Below are positions 38,205 through 51,275 of a stretch of 64,000 bases of DNA, piece after piece. Each line of letters opens with the position of its first letter. Position 1 is the stretch's first letter. The translations under genes and the position numbers were made by a program. The notes beneath the pieces were generated by a model. It had not been told where the DNA came from. It worked only from the letters and a program-made list of their open reading frames with translations, and ran no database searches. The stretch is from Isoetes taiwanensis (lineage: Eukaryota; Streptophyta; Lycopodiopsida; Isoetales; Isoetaceae). Where the stretch lies: positions 8,868,934 through 8,932,933 of the forward strand of contig JAJEKV010000022.1 of the NCBI GenBank assembly GCA_021234155.1. The letters run 5' to 3'.

Positions 38205-38605
38205 ACTAACTGATAGAATACAATAGAATAATAGAATAGAATAAATTTTTTAACGTCCACGGAGACCAATAGGTCATGGGACCCATACAATGGGATAGTA
38301 CAATCATTAAAACTAGGATTAAAAAACCCCTGCCTCGAAAGGTTTTCAAGGGAAAAACCTTTGCAGTAATGATGATACTAGACAAGCGGAGATAATGACT
38401 ACTGAGGGCTCAGTAATTGCAGACGTTTATCTAGAACCTCAAGTATGTATAATGTCAAGTCATGCACAGATGGTGCTCTGAGAAGTTATGGAAGCGTGGA
38501 ATGGAATAGAATGGAATAGAATAGAATAGAATAGAATAGAATAGAATAGAATAGAATAGAGATTTTATCGTCCACGAAGACCAATTGGCCTTTAGAGTCG
38601 AAGTA
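38205..38605 (-). repeat. two LINE/SINE-like 3' tails with TATTC repeats
   Basis: Read on the reverse strand, GGTCTCCGTGGACGTTAAAA followed by ATTCTATTCTATT (38275-38215) and GGTCTTCGTGGACGATAAAA followed by about 12 TATTC units (38590-38493) share the same tail plan. A conserved terminal motif plus a pentanucleotide tail is typical of retroposons ending in short repeats. No reverse transcriptase frame is attached. Confidence 0.45.
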
Positions 38606-39278
38606 AAAAGGTTGCTTTTGTCCTCCAGTTTGTAGCAACAAAAAAGAATAAAGTACACTCACAAACTAGTATTCATTGCAATGATTATACGAATTTCTAC
38701 ATGTCATGCAATTATTAAAAAAAAGTTGTCGTTTCTGATTATTTCGCGGCTACTATCAAGATGATAAAGTGGAAAAAAAGTCAACAACAAAGTATCCACC
38801 ATTGGGACTTGCAACTATGAGTTTACGTTCCTTCATTCCCCTCACTTGCAATGTGAAGAACAGAGACTAGTATCGATGATGTTGATGATGCTTAGGCATA
38901 GCAGTGCAGTTGTGGAGCTCCCTTATGGAATAGGACACAAAGACCAAACCGCACTAGGGAGGACTCTAGATTCACTAATTTTAGCCATAGGACAAGTTTG
39001 CTGACCCGAAAGGTCTTTGTATATTTTTTTGCTTCAACCATAGTAAATGTAAGGTGAAGGCTATTTTGGCTACGGAGCCAATGATAGTATGCCATATGGC
39101 ACCAGTTCTTCTACTAAATGTTAACCTGAATTTTACAGCGACGATTATAGTCACGGGCAAATTTCATAGTGACAGTTATAATATGTTCTTCATTCTTACC
39201 TGCATTCAACATGTTTTACCTTGCATTATGCATGCCTTCAGCTGCCCAGAATAACCTTTTACCTTACATTCACGTTTT
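38606..39278. other. intergenic, no gene
   Basis: AT-rich. Short frames without motifs. Confidence 0.35.
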
Positions 39279-39360
39279 AAGAAACACCCTGGGCTTGAAT
39301 TCCGTGGTGTCAGCGAAGGCATTGCCGACACCTCGAAATTCAAGCCCCAGGGTGTTTCTT
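39279..39360. repeat. 82-bp near-perfect hairpin
   Basis: The left arm AAGAAACACCCTGGGCTTGA... pairs with the right arm ending CAGGGTGTTTCTT over about 38 bp with few mismatches and a very short loop. It resembles a small-RNA precursor or the core of a foldback element. Confidence 0.7.
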
Positions 39361-39514
39361 GTATACATATAATCTTAATTTTACTTGGATTTTTTTTTAG
39401 GTGATTGGCAATATGTGGCTGAAATTAGGGTTTTTGAAAATTTGTAAGGCCTATAAAGGGGGTTCCTTGCACGAACATGAACATGGCATACCCCCTATAG
39501 AATAGATGTGCCCT
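39346..39514. mobile_element. possible foldback element, family A copy 4
   Basis: The right part, read inverted (CTATAGGGGGTATGCCATG then TTCATGTTCGTGCAAGG), resembles the ends of the other family A copies. The left end CCAGGGTGTTTCTTGTATA pairs weakly with inverted CTAGGGCACATCTATTCTATA. It overlaps the hairpin. Confidence 0.35.
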
Positions 39515-39893
39515 AGTATTATGATTGCTTTCAACTGTATTTCTAGATATTTTGATCAGTATGCAGTAGGAAGAAAAAACAAAAAAATAAAAACCTCTTG
39601 ATCAATAGAAGAAAAAAAAGGAAAAAAAAAAAACTTTCTTCAAGTGGGTAGTGCAAAAGCTGAAGGAGCACGAGAGGGTTTGTTGGGGGGAAATTTTTAC
39701 AAATTACCTCCAACTTTAGAGCTGGCCAGGACTGGCAACAGAAGCTAAAAGCCCGTGACAAACTTCTTTTTTACCGCGCTTTGTTTTATTCGCATTTTCC
39801 CGGACCCCAACCCGCCTCTCCAATCCACTTAAACCCAATCCTTTTTCTATACATTGTATCGTCTGCTTCCAAGCCCCAGGAACGGCCTTCCTC

Positions 39894-39900
39894 TTTATAT
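39894..39900 (+). promoter_or_regulatory. TATA-like box of the C2H2 gene
   Basis: TTTATAT in a pyrimidine-rich context, about 270 bp before the start codon. The leader between them may contain an intron from GGTGAATT (40015) to TTTTCACAG (40119). Confidence 0.45.
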
Positions 39901-40166
39901 TCCTACGCCTCTGATCGATTCTCTATCCGATAATCCATCCATTTCTTCCAAAAATTTGGATCGAGCTCATCAGCCTGATCAAATCTCGCCAATCTTTCCA
40001 GAATCTGAAGAACCAGGTGAATTTTTCAATTCCATGTTGGCAATCTTCACCTGCTTGTGCTGATCACGCTTCATCTCTGAGCTTATTGCTTTCTTTTTTC
40101 TGGATTTTGGTTTTCACAGTGCTATGCTCCTTAATCTTCTTATTTCTTGGAATATTTTGTTGCAAA

Positions 40167-41272
40167 ATGGCTCTGGCACCAATCTCTAGCCCTGGCAGTT
40201 TTTTTGATGATTCTTCCTACTTTTTGCTGCCTGCGGAATCCCATGTTGCTCAGAATGCTTCCAGTTTCAATTCCGACGGTTTGTTAGAGAGCATTCTTGC
40301 TTCGGAAGAACTGGATATGGCGTATGATTTTCAAGAATACCAGCATCAAGAGCGGCAAATGCAAATATTGCAGCAGCATGATCAGGCCGTGTTCTGGACG
40401 CTGAATACTCCAACTATGCATCCAAAACTGGTGAGTACTTTGAAGTCCATAATTTCTCCCCCTTCAGAGCAAATGCAAACAAAGATTTCGTCGCCGGAAC
40501 AGTCGTTTTTCCAATCTCAAGCTCTGTGCGAGAATGCACATTCAAATTTTAGGACTCACAATGGATCAAAGGAAAATGAAACAGAGGCAGCAGTGGTTTC
40601 GGTAGATTTGATTCAGAATAGAAGGCCGTTTAAATGTTGCCATGCCGGATGCAACAAAACTTTCAAGAATCCACAGACTATGAAGATGCATCTTAAGACG
40701 CATTATAGCAGCGAAAGGCAGGGCTGCACAGTTTATCCAGCCCGCCTTCGGCTTTCAAAGCAGGGCAGAACAAGAAAATCCTTCTCGGTGTCCGATTTGC
40801 CGGAGGACCTTTGTGGGCCTGTACGAATTAAGGCGCCATTTTGGAAGGAAGCATTCGGAGGGAGAAAAAAAGACATGCATGCCGGAAATGTGGCAAAAAA
40901 TTCTACATTGAGGTAGATTTAAGGGACCATGAGAAGCTCTGTGGCGAGCCTATAATCTGTAAATGTGGGATGAAATTTGCTTTTCGCTGTAACTTGGTCG
41001 CTCACAAGAAATCCAGACCTGAATGTCAGGATATAATCGAAGAGGAAAACAGTACTTCCAGCACAAATATGAGCTCTAAATCCAGAGCCAACCGCCGGAA
41101 TAATGCTTCCTTAGCTCCAATTGAAGGCCTTTTAAAATCTGTTCAGCATGGTGCTTTTCTTCAATCAAGCTCTTCAGAAAGGTTGAATTACTGTGCCACC
41201 TCTCAGTCCATCAAGGTTTCAAGCTTCTGCTCCAGTTTCAATGCGTTTCCTGGCTTCTATGGCAGTTCATGA
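40167..41272 (+). pseudogene. C2H2 zinc-finger transcription factor with two frame changes
   Basis: The start MALAPISSPGSFFDDSSYF at 40167 is chosen over an in-frame upstream Met at 40017, whose extension is a hydrophobic, leader-like translation probably belonging to a 5' intron. The first ~150 residues are acidic and Gln/Ser-rich. Finger 1 (FKCCHAGCNKTF...MHLKTH) lies near 40629-40703. Finger 2 (RCPICRRTFVGLYELRRHFG then RKH) reads in the next frame near 40786-40850. Finger 3 (HACRKCGKKFYIEVDLRDHE) and finger 4 (CKCGMKFAFRCNLVAHKK) read in the third frame up to the stop at 41270. The second shift falls in a run of seven A (40865-40871); the first is in the linker near 40715. Either the gene is broken or the assembly has indels. 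It was probably a nuclear DNA-binding regulator. Confidence 0.75.
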
Positions 41273-41476
41273 AGATCTGAAGAAAAGTTGTACATATGGT
41301 CTAAATTCTTCTATATATTGGGTCCTTTTTTAAGCTCCAAGAAAGGAGCAATTCTTTTGCTGGTTTGGAAATACCATCCACTGTAATGATGTAAACCATG
41401 TACATCTCTTCTGCAGCTCCGGTCGTGTAGCTGATGATTATGCTAATAGCGCTTGTTTGTTTGTTTCTTGTAATGA

Positions 41477-41482
41477 ATAAAC
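41477..41482 (+). promoter_or_regulatory. polyadenylation signal of the C2H2 gene
   Basis: AATAAA about 200 bases after the stop, in a T-rich 3' region (TTTGTTTGTTTCTTGTAATG). Confidence 0.5.
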
Positions 41483-41489
41483 AGAGAAA

Positions 41490-44286
41490 AAGTTTTACAG
41501 ACTTTGCAGAAAACTGTCTCTGCAGCTTCAATCATTCTTCTAATCTAGCCAAAAGCAGGTACTGGGTTTTTTTAATTTCAGGGCAGATAAGATTTAAGAC
41601 GAAAAGAACCTGATACCATGAACATGACCACTCAAACTTCGTTTGAACGTGGCGCCCAATTCTGGTATTCTATAATTCTATGCATATGACATCAATCAGA
41701 GGGCCAAGCCAAATTTATCTAAGTCCTGATCTCTGACATAAGTTTCAGTGGATTTATTTATGAAGACTATTTTTTTCTTCTCAGCACACTTTCAGGAGGC
41801 CACCTGACACAGCAGAAATTGGATCAAACATCACGATCTAAACATAAACAGTGAGAATCTAGCCCTCTTTGAATACTTTCTGCATCGTTGAATATCTTTT
41901 GATGGTGTGCAGCAGATTTAAGTAATCCAAGGCTCTATGCCTAGGCTGATATTTTATTGGCCAAGTAGTGGTGTTCGGTCGGTGTCTGTTTTGTTTGTTA
42001 AGGGTTGGTGTGGGGACACACACAAAAACATATTGGCTTTGATGGCAACATTTGCTTCTGTGTAAAGATCTTGCCCTTCTTTTTCTTTCTCTTCTGAAAG
42101 AGACAAACTACACCCCATGTGTTCCCCATAGCCACTATCATTTTCAAATTGGATTTGCTTGTCTTTTCCATTTCATGATATCTGAATGTTTGCATCAGCT
42201 CGTTAGTTTTATGTTGCTTCAATAAGGACATCTCCCTAATCTTTAATCCTCTGCCTTTCTTTACCTCTGATTATTGGATTTGCTGTCGTCTGCCATCTTT
42301 GCCAAGCTAACTCAATTGGTCCTTGTAGAAAATCTTCTTGTATATCAATGGATATTCCCCTTGTTTAATATTGTTTGTTTGGAAAAGTTTATGCGTGTAG
42401 TGTAAATAGTCTAATGTCCTATGTTTGAATACTGTTTGTTTGGAAAACTTTATGCTTGCTTTATAAATAGTGTAATGTTAAGAATGAGCATCCACAATGT
42501 AGCATTATGAGCGGCTTAATATGTGCATGACACGATAGTGTTCAATTATTAGCTTCCACTGGAATTCCTTTCCATATTTAACAAGGTATTGGGGTTCTTT
42601 AACAAGGTCTGCCTGCAATAGTGTTCAATTATTAGCCTCCATTGGAATTCCTCTCCATATTAACAAGGTTTTGGATTTCTTTAACAAGGTGTGCCTACAA
42701 AATTATAGGTTTCAATATTCAAACAAGAATATGAAAGTATGATTATTCCATATGGAAAAGCAACTTACTTGCAATTCTGCCCACACAGCCAATCACGTTG
42801 TGACATGTGGCATATTCATTTTCACGTTACATAGGAGTGCCGATGTACTTGCCATTCCTTGGATGTCAAACAGGGGTCCACGCTTTGCCCATTGCCCTGT
42901 TTCCATCTCAGAAATGGCAAGTAAATTGCTATTCTTGTATGCAAGATGTGCGTGCAGACGTGTGTGCAATGCATGTATGCACATCTTGAGCATGTGGAAT
43001 TGGTAGACATTTTAATATATGGAGTTTTTTTTGTTGACCATGTTGATATATTAATTTGTGGCATTTTCTTTTATACCATTCTCAAAGTTATCATCAACCC
43101 CTTGTTGAATCACACCTTTATCGCCCCACGGAATAATAACGATATGGATGTTTATTTACTTACTGGGATGTTTTTATGTTTCATTGCGGGCCATTGATGG
43201 GGAGAACATTCTCTCTCTTGTCCTGGATCAAGGGTCCGCGATTTTTTTTGGCTTCACCCCAACGAAACTCATAATGGTGCAAATTGAACCAATGCCCAAT
43301 GGATCAAAATACATGCCATATTATTCTCAATGCTATATTATTCTCAAGACAAACGGGATCCCTGCCCTAGAGCCATGCCGACATCAGCTGCTGCAGGATC
43401 AAGAAGGCATGAAGCTCTAGCGGAAGCAAACTGTTTGGAACCCAGTTGCCATTTCCATCCCAAGCCAGATGCTTACTTTGCCTTCAGCCGGCTATGGCAA
43501 TAGGTATGTCATTTTGGAATTAAAAAAGCACCAGAGCTTCTTCTGCAAGTGCAGTGCGGCGACCAGGCCTCCAGATGACCTGGATTATAGGGCTCAACCG
43601 CCCAGAAAACAGGGTCGCAGCATTTGATCATCTGGGCTGCAGCAGTAATTTCGTTAAAACAAGAAAGTGCAATCACCCAATCTGCGATCACCATCATGCA
43701 TGGGTTCCTCACCTTCCTAAAATTAGCCAGACCTGTTTCTTTTTTTAAAGCATCACGATAAAAACTGTTAGTCCTGTGCCACCAGGCGCTGGACTATTTC
43801 TGAGCATAACACAGGCCACCACACAAGAGCCTGAAGGCAAGGGTCAAGGTCAAGCAGGAATGTAAGTAGCAGACCCATGCCCGTGAAGAAAGTTATGCCC
43901 CTGTCAAAGAAGAGGTGAAGGCCAGACAAGTAACCACCTCTGGGGAGTGCGGCCTTAACTCAACAGGGTTCGCGACATTAATGATGGCACTTCAAAGATT
44001 CCCTTAAATTAAGCATATGATCCAGGAGTTGGTAACCGAGATCACAAAGGCTCCATATGTCTATCTTTGGGCCCAAGGCCATCGTAGACTTAGACCTCAA
44101 GTTTTAGATGAGACTTAATATTGTCTTGTTTCAGTTTGCGTCTCATCCCGCATGACACACTATACTAAGGATTTGTCTGCTTGATCCAAGGGTCCTCACA
44201 GAGGGCTGTCTTGCAGACAATTCCGAACCCAGACCCTAAACACTGTCACCGCCGTCGGGTCTCAGTTCTTTTTTCCAGGCTTCAAG
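41490..44286. other. intergenic with tandem duplications
   Basis: A 58-bp unit is doubled at about 42365-42478 (TTGTTTGGAAAAGTTTATGC / TTGTTTGGAAAACTTTATGC), and an 82-bp unit at 42535-42697 (ATAGTGTTCAATTATTAGC). The 43.8-44.28 kb stretch precedes gag and may be the retrotransposon leader, but I could not define a 5' LTR or primer-binding site. Confidence 0.45.
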
Positions 44287-46066
44287 GTGGCTGTTAGTGC
44301 TTTCACTCAGGAAGAGCTTCTCAGCCAAACTACAGCTCGATTGGATCGCCATCAACGCAGAGAAGCTGCTCGAGATATGTACGACACCGATTACGACATT
44401 GAAGGAGGACGCTTACGCTCCCATGCTCATTCTTCCCCTCCCACCCCTCGTATCTTCTCCTGGCCAGGGTCACCTCCTAATTGCAAACATTGCTCTCAAC
44501 CTCGGTCACCGCATCACACTCCAGTACATCAGACTCCTCATTACTTTCAAACGCCGGAGAGTACTTATATTCATATTCCCTTCGTGCAGACACCGTTGCC
44601 TTTGCAATCGTCTTCACCGCAACATGGTATGGGCTACCCTCATTCTTTTGGTCCCAACCATGTCTAGGAATTTCAGTCCTCACCCTCTTTTCAACCTCCT
44701 ATCAATGTATACAATATTGGTGATCTCAAATTGAACGAGGATGGCCCAGAAGGGATATTGCCCCATGACACACAAACTTCTGGATCTTCTGGGTTTACTA
44801 TTCCCATGCAGATGCCTTTCTTATAGCCCTCGGCTGTGCCTCACGGACCTGCTTATTCTTATGCACCACCGCTTTATACCCAGGTTCAGTGCCTCTGTCC
44901 ACTGCTCACAATCTCAAACTTCTATATCCTGTTTTTGGGAATGCGAAAGGGAAGCCAATCCTCAATCAGAGTGCTTAGGCGCACATGGAAGAATTTGAAG
45001 CTCTTACTGTTTTAAATGGACACTCTCAGCCCCAGATCAAGTTTCATATTTTCTCTACCACGCTACATGGAGAACCATATCAATGGCTTATGCCTAATAA
45101 AAGTCATTAGAAACAAAACTGACAAGAAATGAAGACGGCCTTTCTGTCACATTATGGTATCACAGATGATGATCAACAACTTCGCAAACAACTCAATGAT
45201 CTTCAATAACAACCCTCGGATCTACACGAGATTTTGCTGATTGTCTGCATATCTTGGTTAGCAAGCTCAAGGAGTATCCCACGCAGCGCCAGATCTTGAT
45301 CTGGTTTCTACAAGGCCTACCTCCCGCTATCCGTCTTATGACTGAATACTTACGCCCCAAGATGCTGGACCACGCCATCGAACTAGTAAATCACGCCGTC
45401 AATGTGTCCTCGCGTAGTGTTCCCTTCACTGATCTACCCTTCATACTTCCTGGCATGGTTCCGCAAAACACGGTTCAACCTCATCAATCTGTTTCACAGT
45501 GGAGAAGTCAAATTTGGTGTCCCATTTGTAAGTACCAAGGTTATTTGGCCAATGAATGCAATTCTACTAATGGTTCTCCTCACTGCAAGCGTTGCAATAT
45601 GTGCAACCCCGCTATAGAAGAATGCACGTGCTCTCATCCCACGCCTTTTCGACAGAAAATGGTTTTTCAGGTTTAGATCACGCCACAACAATATCAAAAA
45701 CCTCAGCAATATCAACAAGCGCAACCTCAGCAACCACGTGGATAAAGCTCGCGTACTCCTTTTGATCCTGCAAAAGCTCAGTGTTATCATTGCCGGGAAT
45801 GGGGTCACACCACCATAGCGTGCCCACAACTCCCCCGAGTTCAAGTACAGCTCTCGAGCACTAGCCAAACTGCCTCGGTGCGTCTCACAGCCTATCAACT
45901 CTGGATGGCCAATGGAAAACAAGGCCTACGCCCCACCTTAAGAAAACCTCCTCGTGCTCCTCAACAGCAGCAGAACCAACAAGCTCCTCCACTCGTTGTG
46001 ATGGATCAACAAGCCCAAGAAGAGATTTATCAAGCTCTCAATCCTCATGTGCAACAGTCCAACTAG
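44287..46066 (+). pseudogene. gag of the Tat-like element
   Basis: The N-terminal frame (MAVSAFTQEELLSQTTARLD, 126 codons) is followed, after breaks, by gag-domain text (PQIKFHIFSTTLHGEPYQWL, EYPTQRQILIWFLQGLPPAI) and a CCHC zinc knuckle CYHCREWGHTTIAC near 45783-45824. The C-terminal tail is Gln-rich (PRAPQQQQNQQAPP). Gag packages retrotransposon RNA into particles. Several in-frame stops make this copy non-functional. Confidence 0.75.
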
Positions 46067-46330
46067 GTTGGTCTGGTATCACGCCAGCACCTTGGCACTC
46101 GAACTTTGACGCTCACACCACAGAACACGCGGTCTGCTTACGCCGTGGACACTGTCCCTCACGAGCAATACAAGACGGTGCATTTTGCCCCAGATCTTGA
46201 AAAACTCATGCCTCATGTTATGCCCAAGTTCTGTCAAAGCATTCTCAAGCTCATCCAAACCGCTTCAGGAGGCACCCTCCACGTCCATGTCTACTTCACG
46301 AACTCAACTGTATCCAAACATCGTCGCTGA

Positions 46331-49300
46331 GTAGAGCTCCTTAAGGAAGTTTCGGCCTCGATGCCCACGCAACCGGCGCCCTTGGATCCCGCAGATCGTT
46401 TACCCCATGTTCCCTTGGAGCTACAAGAAGAGCTCGTCAAGTTCAATTTTCCCTCTAGTCTCTCCACAATTCTAAAGTTATATCCTGCCCTCCGGGAACA
46501 GTTGCCTTTACCCACTGTTCTTATTGGCGCTGTCGCAACTTCCACACCCATAGTTCATGCCACTGTTGAGAATCAGCAGATTAATCATGTACAGATTGAT
46601 GGGGGTAGTGCTATCAATCTCATCACGGACAAACTTAGGAAACAACTTGGCATCATTCAACTATATCGTGCCCCTTATGATATCAAGCTGGCTAATGGTC
46701 ACATCACGCGTCCTCAAGGCGTCACTCCTATTCTCCAAATCAGCATTGGTGATCTCAAATTTTCGTTGGAACTTAGTGTTTGGAAAACCTGGGGAGACCC
46801 TGATGATTACAAAATGCTGGTTGGTCGACCTTTCCTCCGCCAAGCTAAAAGCATCCACTATAGGGCCACTGATCAACTTGTCATTACTGATAGCCAATTG
46901 AATGCCACCATGGATCTCGAAACTGGAAAACTCATCTCTGTTGAACATGCTGAGCCGTCGCTCTCTGATAATCACTGATGATCTCCAAAACACTTATCAA
47001 GTCCAAGCTCCAGAAGTTGGTTTGCCATTATCTGCCTATTCTGAATATGTGGATCCTTGGGGAATATGAGCCTTGATAAAGATCATGCTGTTGCTACCTT
47101 GCTAGATCCTTATCTCGTGCCTTGCAATCGGATTCAGCGTGTTGACATCCTTCAGGATGTTGACACCTCTCGCGATATTGTCGATGTTGTTGCTGTCATG
47201 ACGCAACCTTTGCTCAAAAAATATCAACTCCTCTTATTTTTTTCCACTCAGAGTATTGAACCACTGGTTCTGCTACAATCACCCGCTCATACTATCATGG
47301 ATACGGATGTTATTCCGCACATCCAAACTCCCGAAGTTGAAATCATTGACTTAGGAGAAAACCAACCAATCCAGTTGGTTGCCAATTTTTCCAAAGCACA
47401 TAAAGCTCACGCACTCAGTCCTTTCAAAAAAATCAAAAATATCTTTGCGTGGAGTTATAAAGATTTATGAGGCATAAAAAGGGAGTTGAGAGAACTCGCC
47501 ATTCCTACTAAACCTGATGCACACTCCATCTAGCAACGACAGTGCAAGCTCAACCCCAACTATCATGACTGTCTCAAGGAAAAAATTGATAAACTCTTGG
47601 CTGCCAGACTTATTTATGAGGTCAAACATTCTGAGTGGGTGAGCCCCCATTGTTATTGCCTTTAAGTATAATGACAAAAGTCGTGCTTGCGTGGATTACA
47701 GAAAACTCAATATGGCCACGGAGCGTGATCATTTCCCGCTACCCTTCATGGATCAAGTACTTGAAGAAGTAGCAGGCCATGAAATGTACTCCTTCATGGA
47801 TGGCTTTTCTGGCTACAATCAAATTTCCATTCACTCTAAAGATCAGTTGAAAACGATCTTCACCATGCTGTGGGGTACTTTTGCCTGCAAAGTGGTGCCC
47901 TTTGGATTATCAAACTCACCTTCCACTTTCCAACGCATTATGCTTTCAGTTTTTCAGGATTAGATGAAAGATAATGCTTTTCTGCAAGTTTTTCAAGGTG
48001 ACTTTTCTGTTTACCATGGATGATCACCTCAACAAATTTGAGCTAATTTTTCAAAAATGTGATGAGTCGAGCATCAGTTTGAATCCCGTCACTTCAGGTT
48101 TTCTTCTAGCCTAGGCCATGTTGTCAGTAAAGAAGGTATTACCACGGACCCTGCTAAGATCAGCTGTGTTCTCAAGACTCAGGTGCCTACTAACATTAGG
48201 GAGACACGCTTCTTTCTTGGGAAAGTCAACTACTATGCTACTTTCATTCCTGGACTAGCTATCATTGCTGATCCTATTAATAAACTCACGGGTGATGAAT
48301 TCACTTGGGCTTGGAATCCTGAGGCAGATGCGGCCTTTCAAAAATTGAAGGTTTTACTTACTTTGTTCCACCTCAATGGGACAAACTATTTCATGTCCAT
48401 GTGAATGTTCCAACTTTTGCTATTGGTGTTGTTCTCTTACAAGAATATGACTCTCAACTCGACAAACCAATTTGCTATGTGAGCCGGAAACTCAACCCTG
48501 CAAAGAAGAATTATTCTGTCACGCAATGGGAAGCGCTTGGACTCAATTTTTGCATACAAGGGTTCTGCCACTATTTGTTGGGCAGCAAAATCAAATTCGT
48601 CGTGGATCATCAAGATCTGCTTAATCTGATAAAAAAAACCATGCCCACAGGACGCGTTGCTCACTGGGTGTTGCTACTACAGGAGTTTGCTCCCTTTGAA
48701 ATCATTCATAAGGCAGGAGAGTCTCATGTGGTGCCTGATTATCTTTCACGCATCCACGCAGATGACCCGTCCTCATGAGTTTCAGACACTTTTTTGGATG
48801 CCCAACTCTTTTTGGTCACGGCCGTGCCACACTGGTTCCATGACTACAAACATCTTCTCTCAACATTACCATCTGAGGGCTCTCTCCAGACAAATTACAC
48901 TCATGCCTTCAATAATTCCTTCGAGAAGTCCGTGACTATACCATGGTTGCTGGACATCTCTACAAGCGTGGCAAGGATATAATTTTGCGCAGATGTGTTC
49001 TTCCTCATGAGGTCCTGGAGCTTGCTTGCCAAGCACACGAAGGGCTTGATGGAGGACATTTCAATGGTGATAATATGACACAGAAAATCCTGTTGGCTGG
49101 CTATTTCAGGCCCATGCTGTTCAAAGACGCTCATGCTCATGCGTGTCAATGTGACGTCTGCCATCGCGTGGGAAGGCCCACGGCCCATGACGCTCTACCC
49201 TTAACTCCAGTTGCCACGCCTCTAGCCTTCGGCAAATGGGGTATGCACTTCGTTGGGCCCATTGATCCACCTGCTCGAAACTTTCGTGCTCGATACATTC

Positions 49301-50126
49301 TTGTTCTCATAGATTATGCCACTAAGTGGGTTGAAGCTTGTGCGTTACCAGATAACACTGCAGCCAGCATGGTGCAGGTGCTCTACACGCACGTCATTAC
49401 ACGCTTCGGCTGCCCCACAAAACTTGTGAGTGATCGGGGTGTTCATTTTGTCAGTCAAACAATCAAGGAACTTACGGACTACTTGCATATCCATCATCGG
49501 AAGAGCACTCCATATTATCCACAAGGCAATGGTCTTGCTAAATGTACCAACAAGACTTTGATCCAACATTTTAAAGAAGATTTGCGACGCTTCCAGGAAA
49601 GATTAAAAGTTACCAACTGTTTATGAGCCTACAACACTACTTACAAAATTGCTACAGGGCAGACGCCTTTCAGACACGTGTATGGCCAAGAGGCCTTGAT
49701 GCATTTTGAGTTTATCTTGCCCACTCTTAGATTTCAACTTGCTACTGTGCATGATCCTCCCGCTGCTCTACAGGAAAGGATTTATCAGTTATAACAACTA
49801 GATGAAATTCGCAGGGATGCCTACCTCAGGGTCCTTGCTGGCCAACAAATGAGGAAATCCTGGCATGACAACCAGATCAAAACAAAAATTTTCAATGAAG
49901 GAGATTTAGTTCTTCTCTATGACTCCAAATACAAGAATTTTCCAGGCAAGCTCAAATTTCGTTGGCTTGGCCCTTACAAAATTATTAAAGTGGTCCAAAC
50001 AAGTGTGTTTTAACTTGCTGAACTTGATGGCACACCATTACCTACCCTGATTAATGCCTTACGCTTTAGAACATTTTATACAGTCACATCACGAGATATA
50101 ATCCATGACACAGACACGGGTGATTA
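46331..50126 (+). pseudogene. pol of the Tat-like element (PR-RT-RNaseH-INT)
   Basis: Protease has VQIDGGSAINLI near 46591. Reverse transcriptase has YRKLNMATERDHFPLPFMDQ from 47697, then MDGFSGYNQI. The catalytic YxDD-type region is altered (QGDFSVY near 47994). RNase H covers 48290-48775 (QEYDSQLDKPICYVSRKLNP, SHVVPDYLSRIH). The integrase zinc finger and core lie at 48943-49626; where the first catalytic Asp is expected the sequence is WGMHFVGP, the second Asp is present (SDRGVHF), and the third position reads LAKCTNK instead of a Glu. The GPYKI module is near 49970 and the end near 50126. At least two integrase catalytic residues and one reverse transcriptase residue are lost, and stops recur. 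Confidence 0.8.
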
Positions 50127-50670
50127 AGCAAACTGTCTTACATTATATATCCAAAAGGATAAGATTACAAAAATGGGCATAGCCCTTAGTCGCATGGGCA
50201 TCGCCCTTATTCTAAAAACAAAATCCTACTCTAATTCTCCTGCTACTCCGGATTCGGCGCAGCGCAGGCCTGCAGGATCACATACCGGGACTCTAAAATT
50301 GGGGTGCAAACTTGTACGGCATCTGCTGACATACGACAAGATGCAATTGAAGTGTTGGGTCGAAAAAAGAACATCAGCAGAAAAATACAGCCAAGGGATA
50401 GTCAAGGACCTTCACCATGCCAAGCAGAAGAGATCAATTACACCACCCCTCCTGCAGCCCCAATGTACCAACCAGAGGGTGGACTAGGGTTAAGTATGGG
50501 CGAAAAAAGAATGGCAGAGACAATTGAAATAGTGGAAAGACAGACTAAGCAACAGAGGGTTGACCAATGCTTAACATCAGAGCAATGAAGAAGCGGATTG
50601 TCTCCACATGTCTTAGAACACAAAGCAATGAAAGAAGCCTTCCAAGAAGTTGCCAAAGCGGGGCCGGCTC
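50127..50670. other. spacer between pol and the foldback element
   Basis: Part of the retrotransposon body. A short repeat ATGGGCATAGCCCTTA / ATGGGCATCGCCCTTA lies near 50173-50213. No protein is recognised. Confidence 0.4.
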
Positions 50671-51275
50671 GGGGTTGTTAGCTCTTTATATATGGATACG
50701 CCATGTGCGTTACTAGGGTCCAAAAAAACCCCTTCGTATACGAAAATCCTCTAAGAAAACCCCTATGATACGTTGTATGATTTCCAACTTTTGTCTACCC
50801 CATATCATATTTATATGATATTTTTTTTTTAATACCAATGATCCTTTAATATAAATACAAAACACATCTTAACATATGATATACCCCTTATCGTATAAAT
50901 ATTGCAAACAAATTGTGGATAATAGACTAAAGTGAACTAAAGAGTTAGGGAATGATTTGTTCAATATGAGTATGTATTGAAAAGGTTTTCATGATCCTAA
51001 GTTAACATATAACTCAAAGACTTTTGTAGGTAAACTATGAATCTATCATGTTCCAAGACCCACTCTTTCGTAGCTAGAAATTAGAAGATTAAACCCATCT
51101 TGTGCCATACGAGAAGTTTTTTCTCGCCAACAACGACCCCTAATCGTACGTATATGGATTCAAAACAAAATAATCTTATTTTACTTGTATGTATACGATA
51201 TGTTGGACAACAAAAAAAAACCCTTATCATCCATGCACATGGTAGATACGACTTACATTGGTGATACCCCTGGGA
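50671..51275. mobile_element. foldback element, family A copy 3 (~605 bp)
   Basis: The right end, read inverted (CCCAGGGGTATCACC, then GTCGTATCTACCATGTGCAT and GATAAGGGTTTTTTT), aligns with the left end of the 21271-21520 copy. Its left end (GGATACGCCATGTGCG then AAAAAAACCCCTTCGTATAC) aligns with that copy's right end, so it lies in opposite orientation. The interior is AT-rich and non-coding. Confidence 0.65.

Noticed and set aside
42807-43064. Cys-rich short frames near 42.9 kb
   Set aside because: Two strands read similar His/Cys-rich text from TGCAT-rich DNA; no start, splice or family support.
44640-44998. Separate short genes within the gag region
   Set aside because: Frames overlap the gag domain order and are better explained as broken gag.
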